Source: an uncultured Chlorobiaceae bacterium (GTDB lineage Bacteria; Bacteroidota; Chlorobiia; Chlorobiales; Chlorobiaceae). Taken from it: a stretch of DNA of 64,000 nucleotides. A program made the translations under genes and the position numbers. Shown in pieces: positions 16,318-25,373 of the stretch. Where the stretch lies: NCBI GenBank assembly GCA_903820085.1, contig CAIJGA010000021.1, positions 62,001 through 126,000 on the forward strand, written 5' to 3'. Numbering within the stretch: position 1 is the stretch's first letter; every line of letters begins with the position of its first letter. Below the pieces are notes generated by a model. That model did no database searches. It worked only from the letters and a program-made list of their open reading frames with translations, and was not told the origin of the DNA.

Positions 16318-18702
16318 TTGAATGTAGTGGCAAGAGAGCGTTTTAAACGAAAATCAAGACCCCCCGGAAATAAAGGCCACAGGCCCTCCGTGCAGTTTAC
16401 CGGGGAGCGGGTGAAGCCGAATGATCATATTCTTATCAACGAGTTTCTTTTCAGGCGGGGAGAGAGTTCTCTTGCGGCTGAAATTGTTACCTTTTTTGCT
16501 GATCATGACGGCGAGCGATTCAAGTCGGTAGAGCTGGCCAAAGCTCTTGGGTATACCGAATCAAAACAGCTTCCCGGTTTCTGGTATGTGCTGCATAAAC
16601 TGCAGGAAGAGGGTACCCTTGACAAGGATTCGAACCGCTGCTACGGTATGTCGGGTACCGATGCGACAACCTATGAAGATCATCTAGAGCTTGCCAAGCC
16701 TTTCCCCATTCCCGGCAAGAAGCAGTACACCCAGCAGAGCTATACCGGCCATATCACCACGCATCCCAATGGCTACGGCTTTGTTGATGTTGAAGGGTTC
16801 GATGATGATATTTTCATCAAGGCCGGCGATATGGGTTTCTCCATTCATGGCGACGAAGTCGAGGTGCTTGTTTCGAAGGTGCCGGATACCTATTCTTCCA
16901 AGTCAACCCCCCATCAGCGCTGTGAAGGCGCGGTGCAGAAGGTTCTTTCACGTCGCATTACCACCATTGTCGGTACGCTGACCAAGGCTAACCGCAAGTT
17001 TGTGCTTAAGGCTGACGACCGGAAGATTCTGCCTGAAATTATTGTGCCGATCAGAAATGCCCGCAAGGCGGTTGATGGCCAGAAGGTGCTTGTCGGGGAG
17101 CTTGATTTCAGCAAGGAGGGGCAGATCCAGGCCAAAGTGCTTGAGATACTCGGCCAGGCCGGTGACTCGGCGGTTGAAGTGAGCGCCATTGCCCGGAGTC
17201 GCGGGATTGACGAAACCTTCGACAAGCAATTGCTTGATTTTGCCGCCTCCATTCGTGAGGGCGTTACTGATGAGGATCTTAAAGACCGGCTCGATATTCG
17301 CGACAAGGTGGTCTTTACCATTGACCCTGTCGATGCCAAGGATTTTGATGATGCCCTGTCGATTGAGATGCTTGAGGACGGCAATTATAAAATAGGCGTT
17401 CATATTGCCGATGTATCGCACTATGTGCCAGAAAATTCTCCCCTCGACCGCGAGGCACTCAAAAGGGCCACTTCGGTCTATTTGGTTGACCGGGTTATTC
17501 CGATGCTGCCCGCGCGGCTTTCCGAACAGATTTGCAGTCTCAACCCCGGTGTTGACCGGATGGCATTTTCGGTATTTTTGACCATCACGGACGGGGGTGA
17601 AGTTGGCAAGCATGAGTTCCATAAAACCATTATCCACTCCAAACGCCGTTTTGCCTACGAAGATGTCGAAGAGATTCTGAAGCGGGGCAAGGGTGATTTT
17701 GTTGATGAGTTGCAGGCGCTTGACCGCCTCAGTGTTCTTTTGCGCAACAAGCGCTTCAAGCACGGCGGGCTCGATTTTGAAACCGAAGAGGTTCGCTTCA
17801 AGCTTGGCAGCAAGGGGGAGCCGCTTGAGGTTATGAAGAAGGAGCGTCTCGGCAGCCATCGTCTCATTGAGGAGTTCATGCTGCTGGCCAATCGCAAGGT
17901 GGCAAAATATCTGACCAGTACCTTCAAGGAGAACAAGAAGGATCCCCATCCGGTTATCTACAGGGTGCATGGCGCTCCCCAGCAGGAGAAGGTGCTCATT
18001 CTTTCTAATTTTGTCAAGAGGCTCGGCTTTGACCTCAAGCTGAACCGGGGCAAAGAGGGTCCGATTGTTTCGGCGTCAGCGCTTCGTCAGCTCTTGCAGC
18101 AGGTTAAGGGATCCAATATTGAATTTCTGGTCAGCGAACTGGTGTTGCGCTGCATGTCGAAGGCGGTCTATACGGGCGACAATGTTGGCCATTACGGTCT
18201 CGGCTTTGAGCATTACACCCACTTCACCTCGCCCATCAGGCGCTATCCTGACCTGATTGTTCATCGTATGCTTTTTGAGTATGAGAACCTCCGGAAGAAA
18301 CGCCGGAAGATTTCCGCTACACGTCTGGCTGAACTGACCGACAAGATGCAGACGGTCTGCCAGATATCCAACGAGCGTGAAAAAAGCGCTGTGGAGGCCG
18401 AGCGGGAGTCGATCAAGCTCAAGCAGGTCGAGTATATGGCAAGCCATGTCGGCAAGACTTATCCCGGTGTTATTTCAGGCGCGACCGATTACGGCATCTA
18501 TGTGAGAATGGTTGATTTTGCCATTGAGGGGATGGTGCACATGCGCAATCTCACCGACGACTATTACGAGTATGACGAAACAACCTACTCCCTGGTCGGA
18601 AAGCGCCGCAAGAAGCGGTTGCAGATTGGCCAGCGGGTCAAGGTCAAGGTGAACAGTGTGGATCTGCAACGCCGCACGATTGATCTTGTTATAGAAGAGT
18701 AG
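16318..18702 (+). CDS. rnr: Ribonuclease R
   Basis: A 794-residue 3'-to-5' exoribonuclease that degrades structured RNA. Domain order: a basic N-terminus, a winged-helix (about 45-110), cold-shock domains ([18 protein letters not shown] near 145 and a second before 270), the RNB catalytic domain (with [14 protein letters not shown] at about 334-348, whose aspartates bind Mg2+), and a C-terminal S1 domain (about 713-793). The start is uncertain: TTG 16318 gives the longest form and GTG 16327 is another option; no good Shine-Dalgarno is visible. Monocistronic, convergent with the photolyase. Confidence 0.93.
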   Translation: MNVVARERFKRKSRPPGNKGHRPSVQFTGERVKPNDHILINEFLFRRGESSLAAEIVTFFADHDGERFKSVELAKALGYTESKQLPGFWYVLHKLQEEGTLDKDSNRCYGMSGTDATTYEDHLELAKPFPIPGKKQYTQQSYTGHITTHPNGYGFVDVEGFDDDIFIKAGDMGFSIHGDEVEVLVSKVPDTYSSKSTPHQRCEGAVQKVLSRRITTIVGTLTKANRKFVLKADDRKILPEIIVPIRNARKAVDGQKVLVGELDFSKEGQIQAKVLEILGQAGDSAVEVSAIARSRGIDETFDKQLLDFAASIREGVTDEDLKDRLDIRDKVVFTIDPVDAKDFDDALSIEMLEDGNYKIGVHIADVSHYVPENSPLDREALKRATSVYLVDRVIPMLPARLSEQICSLNPGVDRMAFSVFLTITDGGEVGKHEFHKTIIHSKRRFAYEDVEEILKRGKGDFVDELQALDRLSVLLRNKRFKHGGLDFETEEVRFKLGSKGEPLEVMKKERLGSHRLIEEFMLLANRKVAKYLTSTFKENKKDPHPVIYRVHGAPQQEKVLILSNFVKRLGFDLKLNRGKEGPIVSASALRQLLQQVKGSNIEFLVSELVLRCMSKAVYTGDNVGHYGLGFEHYTHFTSPIRRYPDLIVHRMLFEYENLRKKRRKISATRLAELTDKMQTVCQISNEREKSAVEAERESIKLKQVEYMASHVGKTYPGVISGATDYGIYVRMVDFAIEGMVHMRNLTDDYYEYDETTYSLVGKRRKKRLQIGQRVKVKVNSVDLQRRTIDLVIEE

Positions 18703-18711
18703 GAGCAGAGG

Positions 18712-18751
18712 CTCTTCCCCTGATGGTGCTTTTGTGCTTTCAGGGGAAGAG
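18712..18751. repeat. 12-bp perfect hairpin between rnr and photolyase
   Basis: CTCTTCCCCTGA (18712-18723) pairs perfectly with TCAGGGGAAGAG (18740-18751) across a 16-base loop. It begins nine bases after the rnr stop, and its right arm contains the photolyase stop codon (18740-18742). A run of eight T residues follows on the plus strand only after a further 14 bases, so it is not a textbook terminator but may end both convergent transcripts or protect their 3' ends. Confidence 0.65.
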
Positions 18752-20143
18752 GGTCTGTTGCTCTGTTTTTTTTCTTCCCTCCTGAGACTCAAATCGTGCG
18801 ATGTATCGGTTGACATCGAACTTTCTTGCGCACCCTGAAGCGTTCATGTAGCGGATTTTTCCGTAAACCTCTCGGTCAAACCAGGGACGGTCATGGAGCC
18901 CCCCGATTGACCATGCAATGCCTGCGTAGCCATTCGGCTCCCTTCCGTCAAGGGCGAAGCGGTCATTCAGGAAGATGGCGGTCTCAAATGCCTGCCGGGG
19001 AGTTTCGCTCCATTCCAGAATTTTTTTTGCCCAGTACATCCGCATGTAGCCGTGGATGACCCCGGTTGTGATCAGTTCACGCTGCGCGGCATTCCAGAGC
19101 CTTTCGTGCGTTTTGGCGGCTGCAAATGTTTCGGCACTATAGAGATATTCCCGCCTGTCGTCACCGTGCTGCTTCAGGCTCTCTCGGGCCCATGCCGGGA
19201 TGCCTTCGAGGGAGTCATAGCGGTCATTATAGCAGCAATAGTTTTCTGCCAGTTCCCGCCGTACAATCAGCTCTTCAAGAAAGGCTTTTTTGTCGGCTTC
19301 CGGTGCGTTGCTTTTGCTGGCCCTGATGGCGATGAACTGGGCACTGATATGGCCGAAATGCAAGTAGGGGGAGAGAAAGGAGGTTGCCCCTGCATTGGGA
19401 TCATTGCGCTGTTCCGCATAAGATGCAAGCCTGTTTTGCAGAAAGCTGTCAAGGCAAGCTTGCGCCGCCTGTTCTCCCGGTTTCAGCCACTCCACTGAGG
19501 GCACATCCGGGTCGGCTTTCAGCTTCCGGTAAACATTGTTCCAATCGACAGGCTGCTGTTGAGAGGGTGACGCAAGCGGCTCAAGATCGGGAAAGTCGGT
19601 CAGAAACTCTCCGAGCAGGGCGTTGATTTTTGGACGGATCGTTCTTGCGGAATATTCCTGTTTGCCGGAAGCGATCCAGCAGGGGACGATGTTGTGGGTA
19701 TCGACTTCATAGAGCGGAATCGTGAGCTGTTGGGCAACCTCCTTTTTCCATTTTCCGGAAATGTTCAGCGGCGAAAAATCGGTGACCAACAATCCGGCCC
19801 TCATCTGTTCTGCAAAGCGGGGGAGTTCTCTTTCCGGTTCACCCTGCAGGAGCACGAAGGGAATGTTGAGCGCCTTGAGATCGGCTTCAACTTCCTGAAG
19901 CCCTTTGAGCATGAAACCGTAATGGCGGAGCGGAGCGTGGAGAAAAGAGGGCGCGAGCGTAAAGAGCACCACAAGCGGCTCTTGCATGAGTTCAGCTTTT
20001 CTGCGGGCAAAGAGCAGCGCCCAGTTATGGCGGACCCTCTGGTCGCGCGACATCCAGTAGATCACCGCTCCCTGGCCGTCATGGTTCTCGTTCAGGAGGC
20101 GGATGCGCCGCGGATCGATCATGAAGCGTTGCGGCTCAGACAA
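18740..20143 (-). CDS. phr: Class II CPD photolyase
   Basis: A 467-residue flavoprotein that repairs cyclobutane pyrimidine dimers with light. Class II features are visible: VIYWMSRDQRVRHNWAL at the N-terminus, DFSPLN, EVDTHNIVPCW, then the FAD-binding helical domain with SFLSPYLHFGHIS, ELAENYCCYN, LWNAAQ, HGYMRMYWAKKILEW, FLNDRFALDGREPNGY and the closing PWFDREVYGKIRYM. The cofactor for light harvesting cannot be assigned. The gene overlaps the upstream amidotransferase by eight bases, so the two form one transcription unit. Confidence 0.93.
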   Translation of the reverse strand: MSEPQRFMIDPRRIRLLNENHDGQGAVIYWMSRDQRVRHNWALLFARRKAELMQEPLVVLFTLAPSFLHAPLRHYGFMLKGLQEVEADLKALNIPFVLLQGEPERELPRFAEQMRAGLLVTDFSPLNISGKWKKEVAQQLTIPLYEVDTHNIVPCWIASGKQEYSARTIRPKINALLGEFLTDFPDLEPLASPSQQQPVDWNNVYRKLKADPDVPSVEWLKPGEQAAQACLDSFLQNRLASYAEQRNDPNAGATSFLSPYLHFGHISAQFIAIRASKSNAPEADKKAFLEELIVRRELAENYCCYNDRYDSLEGIPAWARESLKQHGDDRREYLYSAETFAAAKTHERLWNAAQRELITTGVIHGYMRMYWAKKILEWSETPRQAFETAIFLNDRFALDGREPNGYAGIAWSIGGLHDRPWFDREVYGKIRYMNASGCARKFDVNRYIARFESQEGRKKTEQQTLFP

Positions 20144-20852
20144 GGCCGGAAATCTTCAGGAAATTGTAGAGGAGCTTCAGGCCGGTTGAATGGTACTCCT
20201 CACGGATGTTTTCAAACTGCTTCATGAGGTCGTCTCTATTCATCCCCATCAGGTCGGTATCACTTTCGAACCACTCCGCAAACATTGCATCGGTCAGTTC
20301 AAAATGGCATTGGAGCCCGTAGCCGTTTTTTCCAACCCTGACCGCCTGTATCGGGCAGTGCCGGCCTGTTGCAAGCAGCTCCATTTCCGTGGCTGCAAGT
20401 GCCACCGTTTCGCCGTGAAGCTGAAAGACCGGAAAGCTCTTGCCAAGTCCACTGAAAAGAGCATCTTTTCGGCCTGCCGGGGTAAGGTCGATACGGTATG
20501 GATTTCCTACCGGGTCAACAAATCCGCACTCTTTCACCGGGGCACGCATCACCTTTCCGCCACCCGCCTTGACAAGGCACTGCATCCCAAGGCAGATGCC
20601 GAGGTACGGGATCTCCTCATGCAGTGCCTGCTCGATACGGCGGATTTGGAGAAGCATGGCAGGGGTTTCATCGTTGGCGCTCTGGGGCCCGCCGAGTACA
20701 ACAAGAGCGCTGTAGCCCCGAGGATCGGGAAACGTTCCTCCCGCTGAAAGATCTTCACTGTGCGAGGCAATACCGTGCTCGCAGAGCAGAGTTTCAAGAA
20801 GCCCGGCCTTTTCGTGGGTAATGTTTTTAACAATCAGCAGTTTTCTGGTCAT
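20136..20852 (-). CDS. Class I glutamine amidotransferase (GMP-synthase-like)
   Basis: A 238-residue stand-alone class I glutamine amidotransferase. The nucleophile elbow is GICLGMQ (C87), with H183 and E185 in LQCHFEL completing the triad; the oxyanion strand VVLGGPQSAND precedes it and FQLHGETV binds the glutamine side. Such GuaA-like proteins without a synthetase domain are common and mostly uncharacterised; some act as peptidases (gamma-glutamyl hydrolases). The overlap with the photolyase gene suggests co-expression, not necessarily a shared function. Confidence 0.85.
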   Translation of the reverse strand: MTRKLLIVKNITHEKAGLLETLLCEHGIASHSEDLSAGGTFPDPRGYSALVVLGGPQSANDETPAMLLQIRRIEQALHEEIPYLGICLGMQCLVKAGGGKVMRAPVKECGFVDPVGNPYRIDLTPAGRKDALFSGLGKSFPVFQLHGETVALAATEMELLATGRHCPIQAVRVGKNGYGLQCHFELTDAMFAEWFESDTDLMGMNRDDLMKQFENIREEYHSTGLKLLYNFLKISGLV

Positions 20853-21365
20853 AGGGCTATTTCTGGAAGATAATCAAGTATTCGGGCTTAAAGGTAATGA
20901 TGTGAAGGGGTCGTGCTCAAGGTAATCCGATTTTTATCTGAATTGCAATTCATACCATTTTCCTGAATAACTTTTCGAGGTTGCTTGGCCAGCTCTGTGG
21001 AGGCCGGAACTTGACGGGAGGGTGCCGTTGCAATGAAAATTCCGGCAAGAATCTTGCAGTGACGGTGGACCGGAGATATTTTTTTTACAGGGAAAATCGC
21101 GATTATTGAAAACAGTTAATTGATTAAGTAATTGTTTTGGAATAGATTATAAGTAATCGTATGGCGGGCCGGGTGGCGTAAACGGAACGTGTTTCTTTTT
21201 CGGGGGCTTCAGGATAAATTTTATTGAAAGAAAATCTTTTTGCAGGTCGTACTATCTGTTGTATTAACTCAAGTTGGAGGTCTCGAGGTTACCTGCAGTT
21301 ATGACCAGTCATGAATTGGCGCAGTGAATCATTTCAAAGGCTCAAGCAGACTCCGGCATACATGA
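20853..21365. other. Long intergenic gap before the glycan cluster
   Basis: This 513-bp gap lies between divergent transcription units and should contain promoters for the amidotransferase-photolyase pair and for the polysaccharide cluster. I see no reading frame with family similarity, no tRNA-like fold and no convincing repeat. The part near 21105-21170 is AT-rich (TTAATTGATTAAGTAATTG). Confidence 0.3.
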
Positions 21366-23519
21366 TTGACAAATTTTAGTTACCATTTATTAGTAGTGAT
21401 ATTCAGTCTCAGGTCGCAGGTTGATTCTTGTTCAGTTTCAAAAAAGAGTAGTAAATTTGAAGTCGGTCTCACTTCCGGCTTTTTGATTTTTACCTTGCTT
21501 GCCTATGGTTCAATGATTCATGAACAGTTTTATTCGTTGCCCAACCTGGTTGAAGAGCGGGCGTGGTATGCAATATTCATGCACATGTTGTTTTTGGTCT
21601 TGACCTCATTTCTTGTTTACGGTGGTGTGCTTTATCATTTTACGAGAATAGGTTATTTCAAGAGGGTCTCAAAAACCCGCAATCATTCGGATAGAGAGCA
21701 GGAACTGGTTTTCAATAATGATGCCCCCAGACTCACGGTTTTGGTGCCGTCATACAAGGAGGAACAGCGCGTCATCATGCAGACACTGTTGTCTGCAGCA
21801 TTTCAGATTTATCCCAGGCGACGTGTTGTTCTGCTGATTGACAATCCCCCCGTCTCAAGCACTTCCGGTCACGACTACCGGCAGTTAAGCAAGGCACGCA
21901 GTTTACCGGTAACGCTGACAGAGTACTTCAGATCCCACAAGCAGAAATTTGTTCAGGCAGAGGATGAGTTTTTAGGCCGTCAAGATGGCGTTTCGCTTGA
22001 TATCGGTGCAGAGACTGAACGACTGAAGAAATTGTGGGCTGAATTGGAAAGCCATTTTTCCGGTTTGATTAACTCTTACGATGTACACAATCATGTCGAC
22101 CGTCTGTTTTTGTCGTTGATTTATGAGCGCTTGCAGTCCATTTTAAGCGAGAAGAGCAGCTGCCTTACCGTTTTAACCCTGGAGGCTATCAGAAGGGAAT
22201 ACCGTTTTCTGGTAATATTGTTCGACGTTGAGTTTGATTCTTTCGAACGAAAAAAATATTTGAATTTTTCCCATGCCGCGAACAAGGCAATGAACCTGAA
22301 CAGTTATATCGCTCTTGTTGGCGGGTTTTACAGGGAGGAACGGGTGCAGGGCGGTATGATACTTTCCAGATGCGAGGAAAAAGATGCTATGCTCTCAGTA
22401 CCTGATACGGAGTATTATATCACTCTGGATGCAGACAGTCTTGTGGTTCCGGAATATGCGTACCGGTTGATCAGTATGATGGAAAATCCGGAAAACAGTC
22501 GCGTCGGCATCGCTCAGACTCCTTACAGTGCTATTCCAGGGGCTGACAGTCTCCTTGAAAGAATCGCCGGAGCAACGACTGATATCCAGTATTTGATTCA
22601 TCAGGGTTTCACTTTTTTCAACGCAACCTATTGGGTTGGAGCCAATGCCGTTATCCGTGCAGCAGCTCTTCAGGAGATAAAAATAGTGACCCAGGAGCGC
22701 GGTTACGAGGTCTCGAAATTCATTCAGGATCATACCGTCATTGAGGATACGGAGTCGAGCATTGATATAGCCGAAAAGAAGTGGAAACTTTACAATCATC
22801 CCGAAAGGCTTGCATACAGTGCCACTCCTCCCGATTTCGGCTCCCTTATCATTCAGCGCAGACGCTGGGCTAACGGCGGCCTGCTTATTTTGCCCAAACT
22901 GGTACGGTATTTTTTCAGGAACTTCTCCTTATCGGCAATTTCAGAAGGATTTTTTCGATTTCATTATCTTGTTTCTATCGCGGCCGTCAACATCGGGTTG
23001 CTCATGCTGATGCTGTTGCCGTTTGGGGAAGAGTTCAATACCATCTGGCTGCCGTTGACCTCATTGACCTATTACATCCTTTATGCTCGTGATCTCAAGC
23101 AGAATGGTTACAGGATTTCCGATGTTTTCAGGGTCTATGCCCTCAATTTGCTGTTGATCCCTGTCAATCTGGGTGGAGTTTTCAAATCGGTCGAACAGGC
23201 TTTTACCGGCAATCACATCCCCTTTGCACGGACACCGAAAGTTGAAGGCCGAACTGCTGCCGGCTCATCGTATATCATTTTTTCCTATGTCTTGCTGGTA
23301 CAGTTTCTTTTGGGTGGTGTTTATAGTATTCTCAAAGCCCATCTTTTCCTCGGCTGTTTTTCACTCATGAACGCAGCCATTCTTCTCTATGCCATCATCA
23401 TTTTTATTGGTCTGAAAGAGAGTGTTGAGGATGTCATGCAGCTCGTATCAAAGAAAGAGCTCGTCATTGAAGAACTCGCTTTTTCCACTGGCAGGAAAAG
23501 CCTGCAATTGCTGGATTAA
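21366..23519 (+). CDS. Processive family 2 glycosyltransferase (cellulose-synthase-like)
   Basis: A large membrane GT2 enzyme, 717 residues from TTG 21366. GTG 21396 is an alternative, and neither has a clear ribosome site. Two N-terminal helices (about 33-50 and 68-92) precede the GT-A core (LTVLVPSYKEE). The motifs are the DxD in ITLDADS (about 352-358), the catalytic VIEDTE (about 459) and QRRRW (about 496), the last typical of processive synthases such as BcsA, PgaC and chitin synthase. Four to six helices close the protein. About 100-140 extra residues, mostly charged and helical, lie between the first strand block and the DxD. It is the first gene of the cluster and probably makes the polymer the next gene modifies. 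Confidence 0.85.
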   Translation: MTNFSYHLLVVIFSLRSQVDSCSVSKKSSKFEVGLTSGFLIFTLLAYGSMIHEQFYSLPNLVEERAWYAIFMHMLFLVLTSFLVYGGVLYHFTRIGYFKRVSKTRNHSDREQELVFNNDAPRLTVLVPSYKEEQRVIMQTLLSAAFQIYPRRRVVLLIDNPPVSSTSGHDYRQLSKARSLPVTLTEYFRSHKQKFVQAEDEFLGRQDGVSLDIGAETERLKKLWAELESHFSGLINSYDVHNHVDRLFLSLIYERLQSILSEKSSCLTVLTLEAIRREYRFLVILFDVEFDSFERKKYLNFSHAANKAMNLNSYIALVGGFYREERVQGGMILSRCEEKDAMLSVPDTEYYITLDADSLVVPEYAYRLISMMENPENSRVGIAQTPYSAIPGADSLLERIAGATTDIQYLIHQGFTFFNATYWVGANAVIRAAALQEIKIVTQERGYEVSKFIQDHTVIEDTESSIDIAEKKWKLYNHPERLAYSATPPDFGSLIIQRRRWANGGLLILPKLVRYFFRNFSLSAISEGFFRFHYLVSIAAVNIGLLMLMLLPFGEEFNTIWLPLTSLTYYILYARDLKQNGYRISDVFRVYALNLLLIPVNLGGVFKSVEQAFTGNHIPFARTPKVEGRTAAGSSYIIFSYVLLVQFLLGGVYSILKAHLFLGCFSLMNAAILLYAIIIFIGLKESVEDVMQLVSKKELVIEELAFSTGRKSLQLLD

Positions 23520-23547
23520 CGGCGCGTTCATATATTATACATTTCAA

Positions 23548-23578
23548 GCATAGCCATGCGCCACGTTTGTGGCTATGC
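23548..23578. repeat. 9-bp perfect inverted repeat at the start of the deacetylase gene
   Basis: GCATAGCCA (23548-23556) and TGGCTATGC (23570-23578) are perfect complements around a 13-base loop. The first arm contains the A of the upstream ATG (23556), which argues that this ATG is not the real start. There is no T-run, so it may be an attenuation or stability element between the two genes. Confidence 0.5.
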
Positions 23579-23612
23579 TCTTGCCAGGCAATTTTATATT
23601 ATCGATACGATT

Positions 23613-25373
23613 ATGAGGCGCATTTGTCCCTTCGCGGCTGTACTTGTATTATGGCTTGGCCTGTTGCAGTCAACAGCACTCTTTGCCTCTCCAGTTCTCC
23701 TGACATTCGATGTTGAGGCCCCTACCGACGAAGATGCCCTCAAGAAACTGAGCCCTGATGTTCCGGCAACCTACTTCGTTACCGGGGAATTTGCTGAAAA
23801 CCACAAGGAACTGGTAGCCGCACTCTCGAAGGGCGCCAATACCGTCGGCTCGCACTCATACCGTCATCCCCATTTCAAATCCCTTGATTCCAATGCGGTG
23901 CTGGCTGATCTGACGGCTTCAAAAAAAATCCTTGAATCCATCACCGGCAAGCCTGTAGCATGGTATCGCTCTCCATATCTGGAATACGATGAACGAACCT
24001 TGCAGACCTTGAAGGCATTGGGCTTTCAGGGCGACAGTTCGGACAAGGAGCAATGGTCAGATCAGGCCTTGATCTATGAGCTCCCGGTCTCCGGAAGGGA
24101 GAATGGCATGCTTATTGCATCGGATTATGACATGCTCAAGGTCTTCCATTTCTCGAAGAGTTCGTATGAGGCTACACTCAGAAAATTTTATCAGGAAAAG
24201 GCCTCTTCGGGCCAACCGCTCGTTGTTCTTATTCACCCTTCAGTTTCCGTTGAATATCCGGATGATTTGAAGCGCTTTATCGCCTATGTCAAAAAGAAGC
24301 ACGGCGAATTCTTTTCCATCGACAGCTATTGTGCAGGATTGCAGAAGCCCCGTCCACGGCATTTTGCTGTCTGGGCAGATTTCAGCGATGGAGTTGGCGA
24401 TCCCGAATCCATCGCTTCCGGCCTCCTGGGAGCAGGTGCTACCGATATTTTTGTTAAGGTTCCAGAGCCGATGGCCAGCTGCTCTGATGGTTTGCATGAT
24501 AGCAGGGAGCTGTTCGGCAAGATGGTTGCCATCCTGCAGTCAAAGGGGGTGAAAGTACACTTATGGCTTTCGCCTCTGGCCAGCCACACAGCTCTCACGC
24601 AACATCCTGAGTGGGCGATGACTGAAAAGAACAACGATCGCTCCGCACTCTGGATGTCACCGGGAAACCCGGAGGTCTCCTCCTCTATCGCCAAATCGGT
24701 GAAAGATCTCATCCGCACCTATCATCCTGACGGAATCTGTCTGGACAACCTTTCCTATCCGAGTTCCGAGTACGATTATTCGCCGCAGATGCTCGAGGCT
24801 TTCGCAAAATACAATCATCTCGATCATACGCCGACCTTGAGCATGCTGATGAACCGCTATTACACCGAGTGGTGCAACTGGCGCTCGCAGGTTATTTCCA
24901 GTTTTGCCGGAAAAATAGGCGAAACGGTGCGCAGGGAAGGAAAAGGTTCTGTTGCATTTTCAGCGACCATATCAAGCAATTCGGCCATCAACTATCGAAC
25001 GGCAGAAACATCAGGCCAAAACTTTGCGATGTTTGCCCGGAACTTCGATTTTCTTGTGCCTGACATCACCGTATCCCTGAAGGGCAATACTCTTGATGTT
25101 GAGAAATTGAGGCTTACGCTTTTTGCCATGCGCGTTGGTGCAGGCATGAGGCCGATGATGCTCAGAGTGAACGACTCCCCGAATGGCACTCCAATTTCAG
25201 CGGAATCTCTGGCAATTGTTTCTGGAGAGCTTTCGATCGGAGTCGATGGCCTCAGTCTCTTTCCAGGCCTGAAGCAAATCAACCCTCAATTACTGGACCG
25301 TCTCCATCAGATGTTTCTTGGGTCAATGCGGAAAAGTGAGACGACAGGGCAGGGCAAAATGGAGCGTCCGTGA
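23613..25373 (+). CDS. PgaB-like polysaccharide deacetylase-glycosidase fusion
   Basis: A 586-residue exported protein. I start at ATG 23613, because a signal peptide (MRRICPFAAV... to TALFA) begins there; ATG 23556 lies in a hairpin. Residues about 28-250 are a NodB-type carbohydrate esterase with VLLTFDVEAP (D33) and the metal histidines in GSHSYRHPHF (H81, H85). Residues about 265-560 are a TIM-barrel domain like glycosyl-hydrolase-like families (DUF187/GHL10): FVKVPEP, VHLWLSPL, GICLDNLSYPSSEYDYSP. The order deacetylase then barrel is the same as in PgaB, which trims and deacetylates poly-N-acetylglucosamine. It follows a PgaC-like synthase, so the same kind of job is likely. Confidence 0.8.
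   Translation: MRRICPFAAVLVLWLGLLQSTALFASPVLLTFDVEAPTDEDALKKLSPDVPATYFVTGEFAENHKELVAALSKGANTVGSHSYRHPHFKSLDSNAVLADLTASKKILESITGKPVAWYRSPYLEYDERTLQTLKALGFQGDSSDKEQWSDQALIYELPVSGRENGMLIASDYDMLKVFHFSKSSYEATLRKFYQEKASSGQPLVVLIHPSVSVEYPDDLKRFIAYVKKKHGEFFSIDSYCAGLQKPRPRHFAVWADFSDGVGDPESIASGLLGAGATDIFVKVPEPMASCSDGLHDSRELFGKMVAILQSKGVKVHLWLSPLASHTALTQHPEWAMTEKNNDRSALWMSPGNPEVSSSIAKSVKDLIRTYHPDGICLDNLSYPSSEYDYSPQMLEAFAKYNHLDHTPTLSMLMNRYYTEWCNWRSQVISSFAGKIGETVRREGKGSVAFSATISSNSAINYRTAETSGQNFAMFARNFDFLVPDITVSLKGNTLDVEKLRLTLFAMRVGAGMRPMMLRVNDSPNGTPISAESLAIVSGELSIGVDGLSLFPGLKQINPQLLDRLHQMFLGSMRKSETTGQGKMERP

Noticed and set aside
16948-17970. Long minus-strand frame of 340 codons opposite rnr
   Set aside because: It is a shadow of the RNase R gene, which has clear domains; the antisense translation shows no family pattern.
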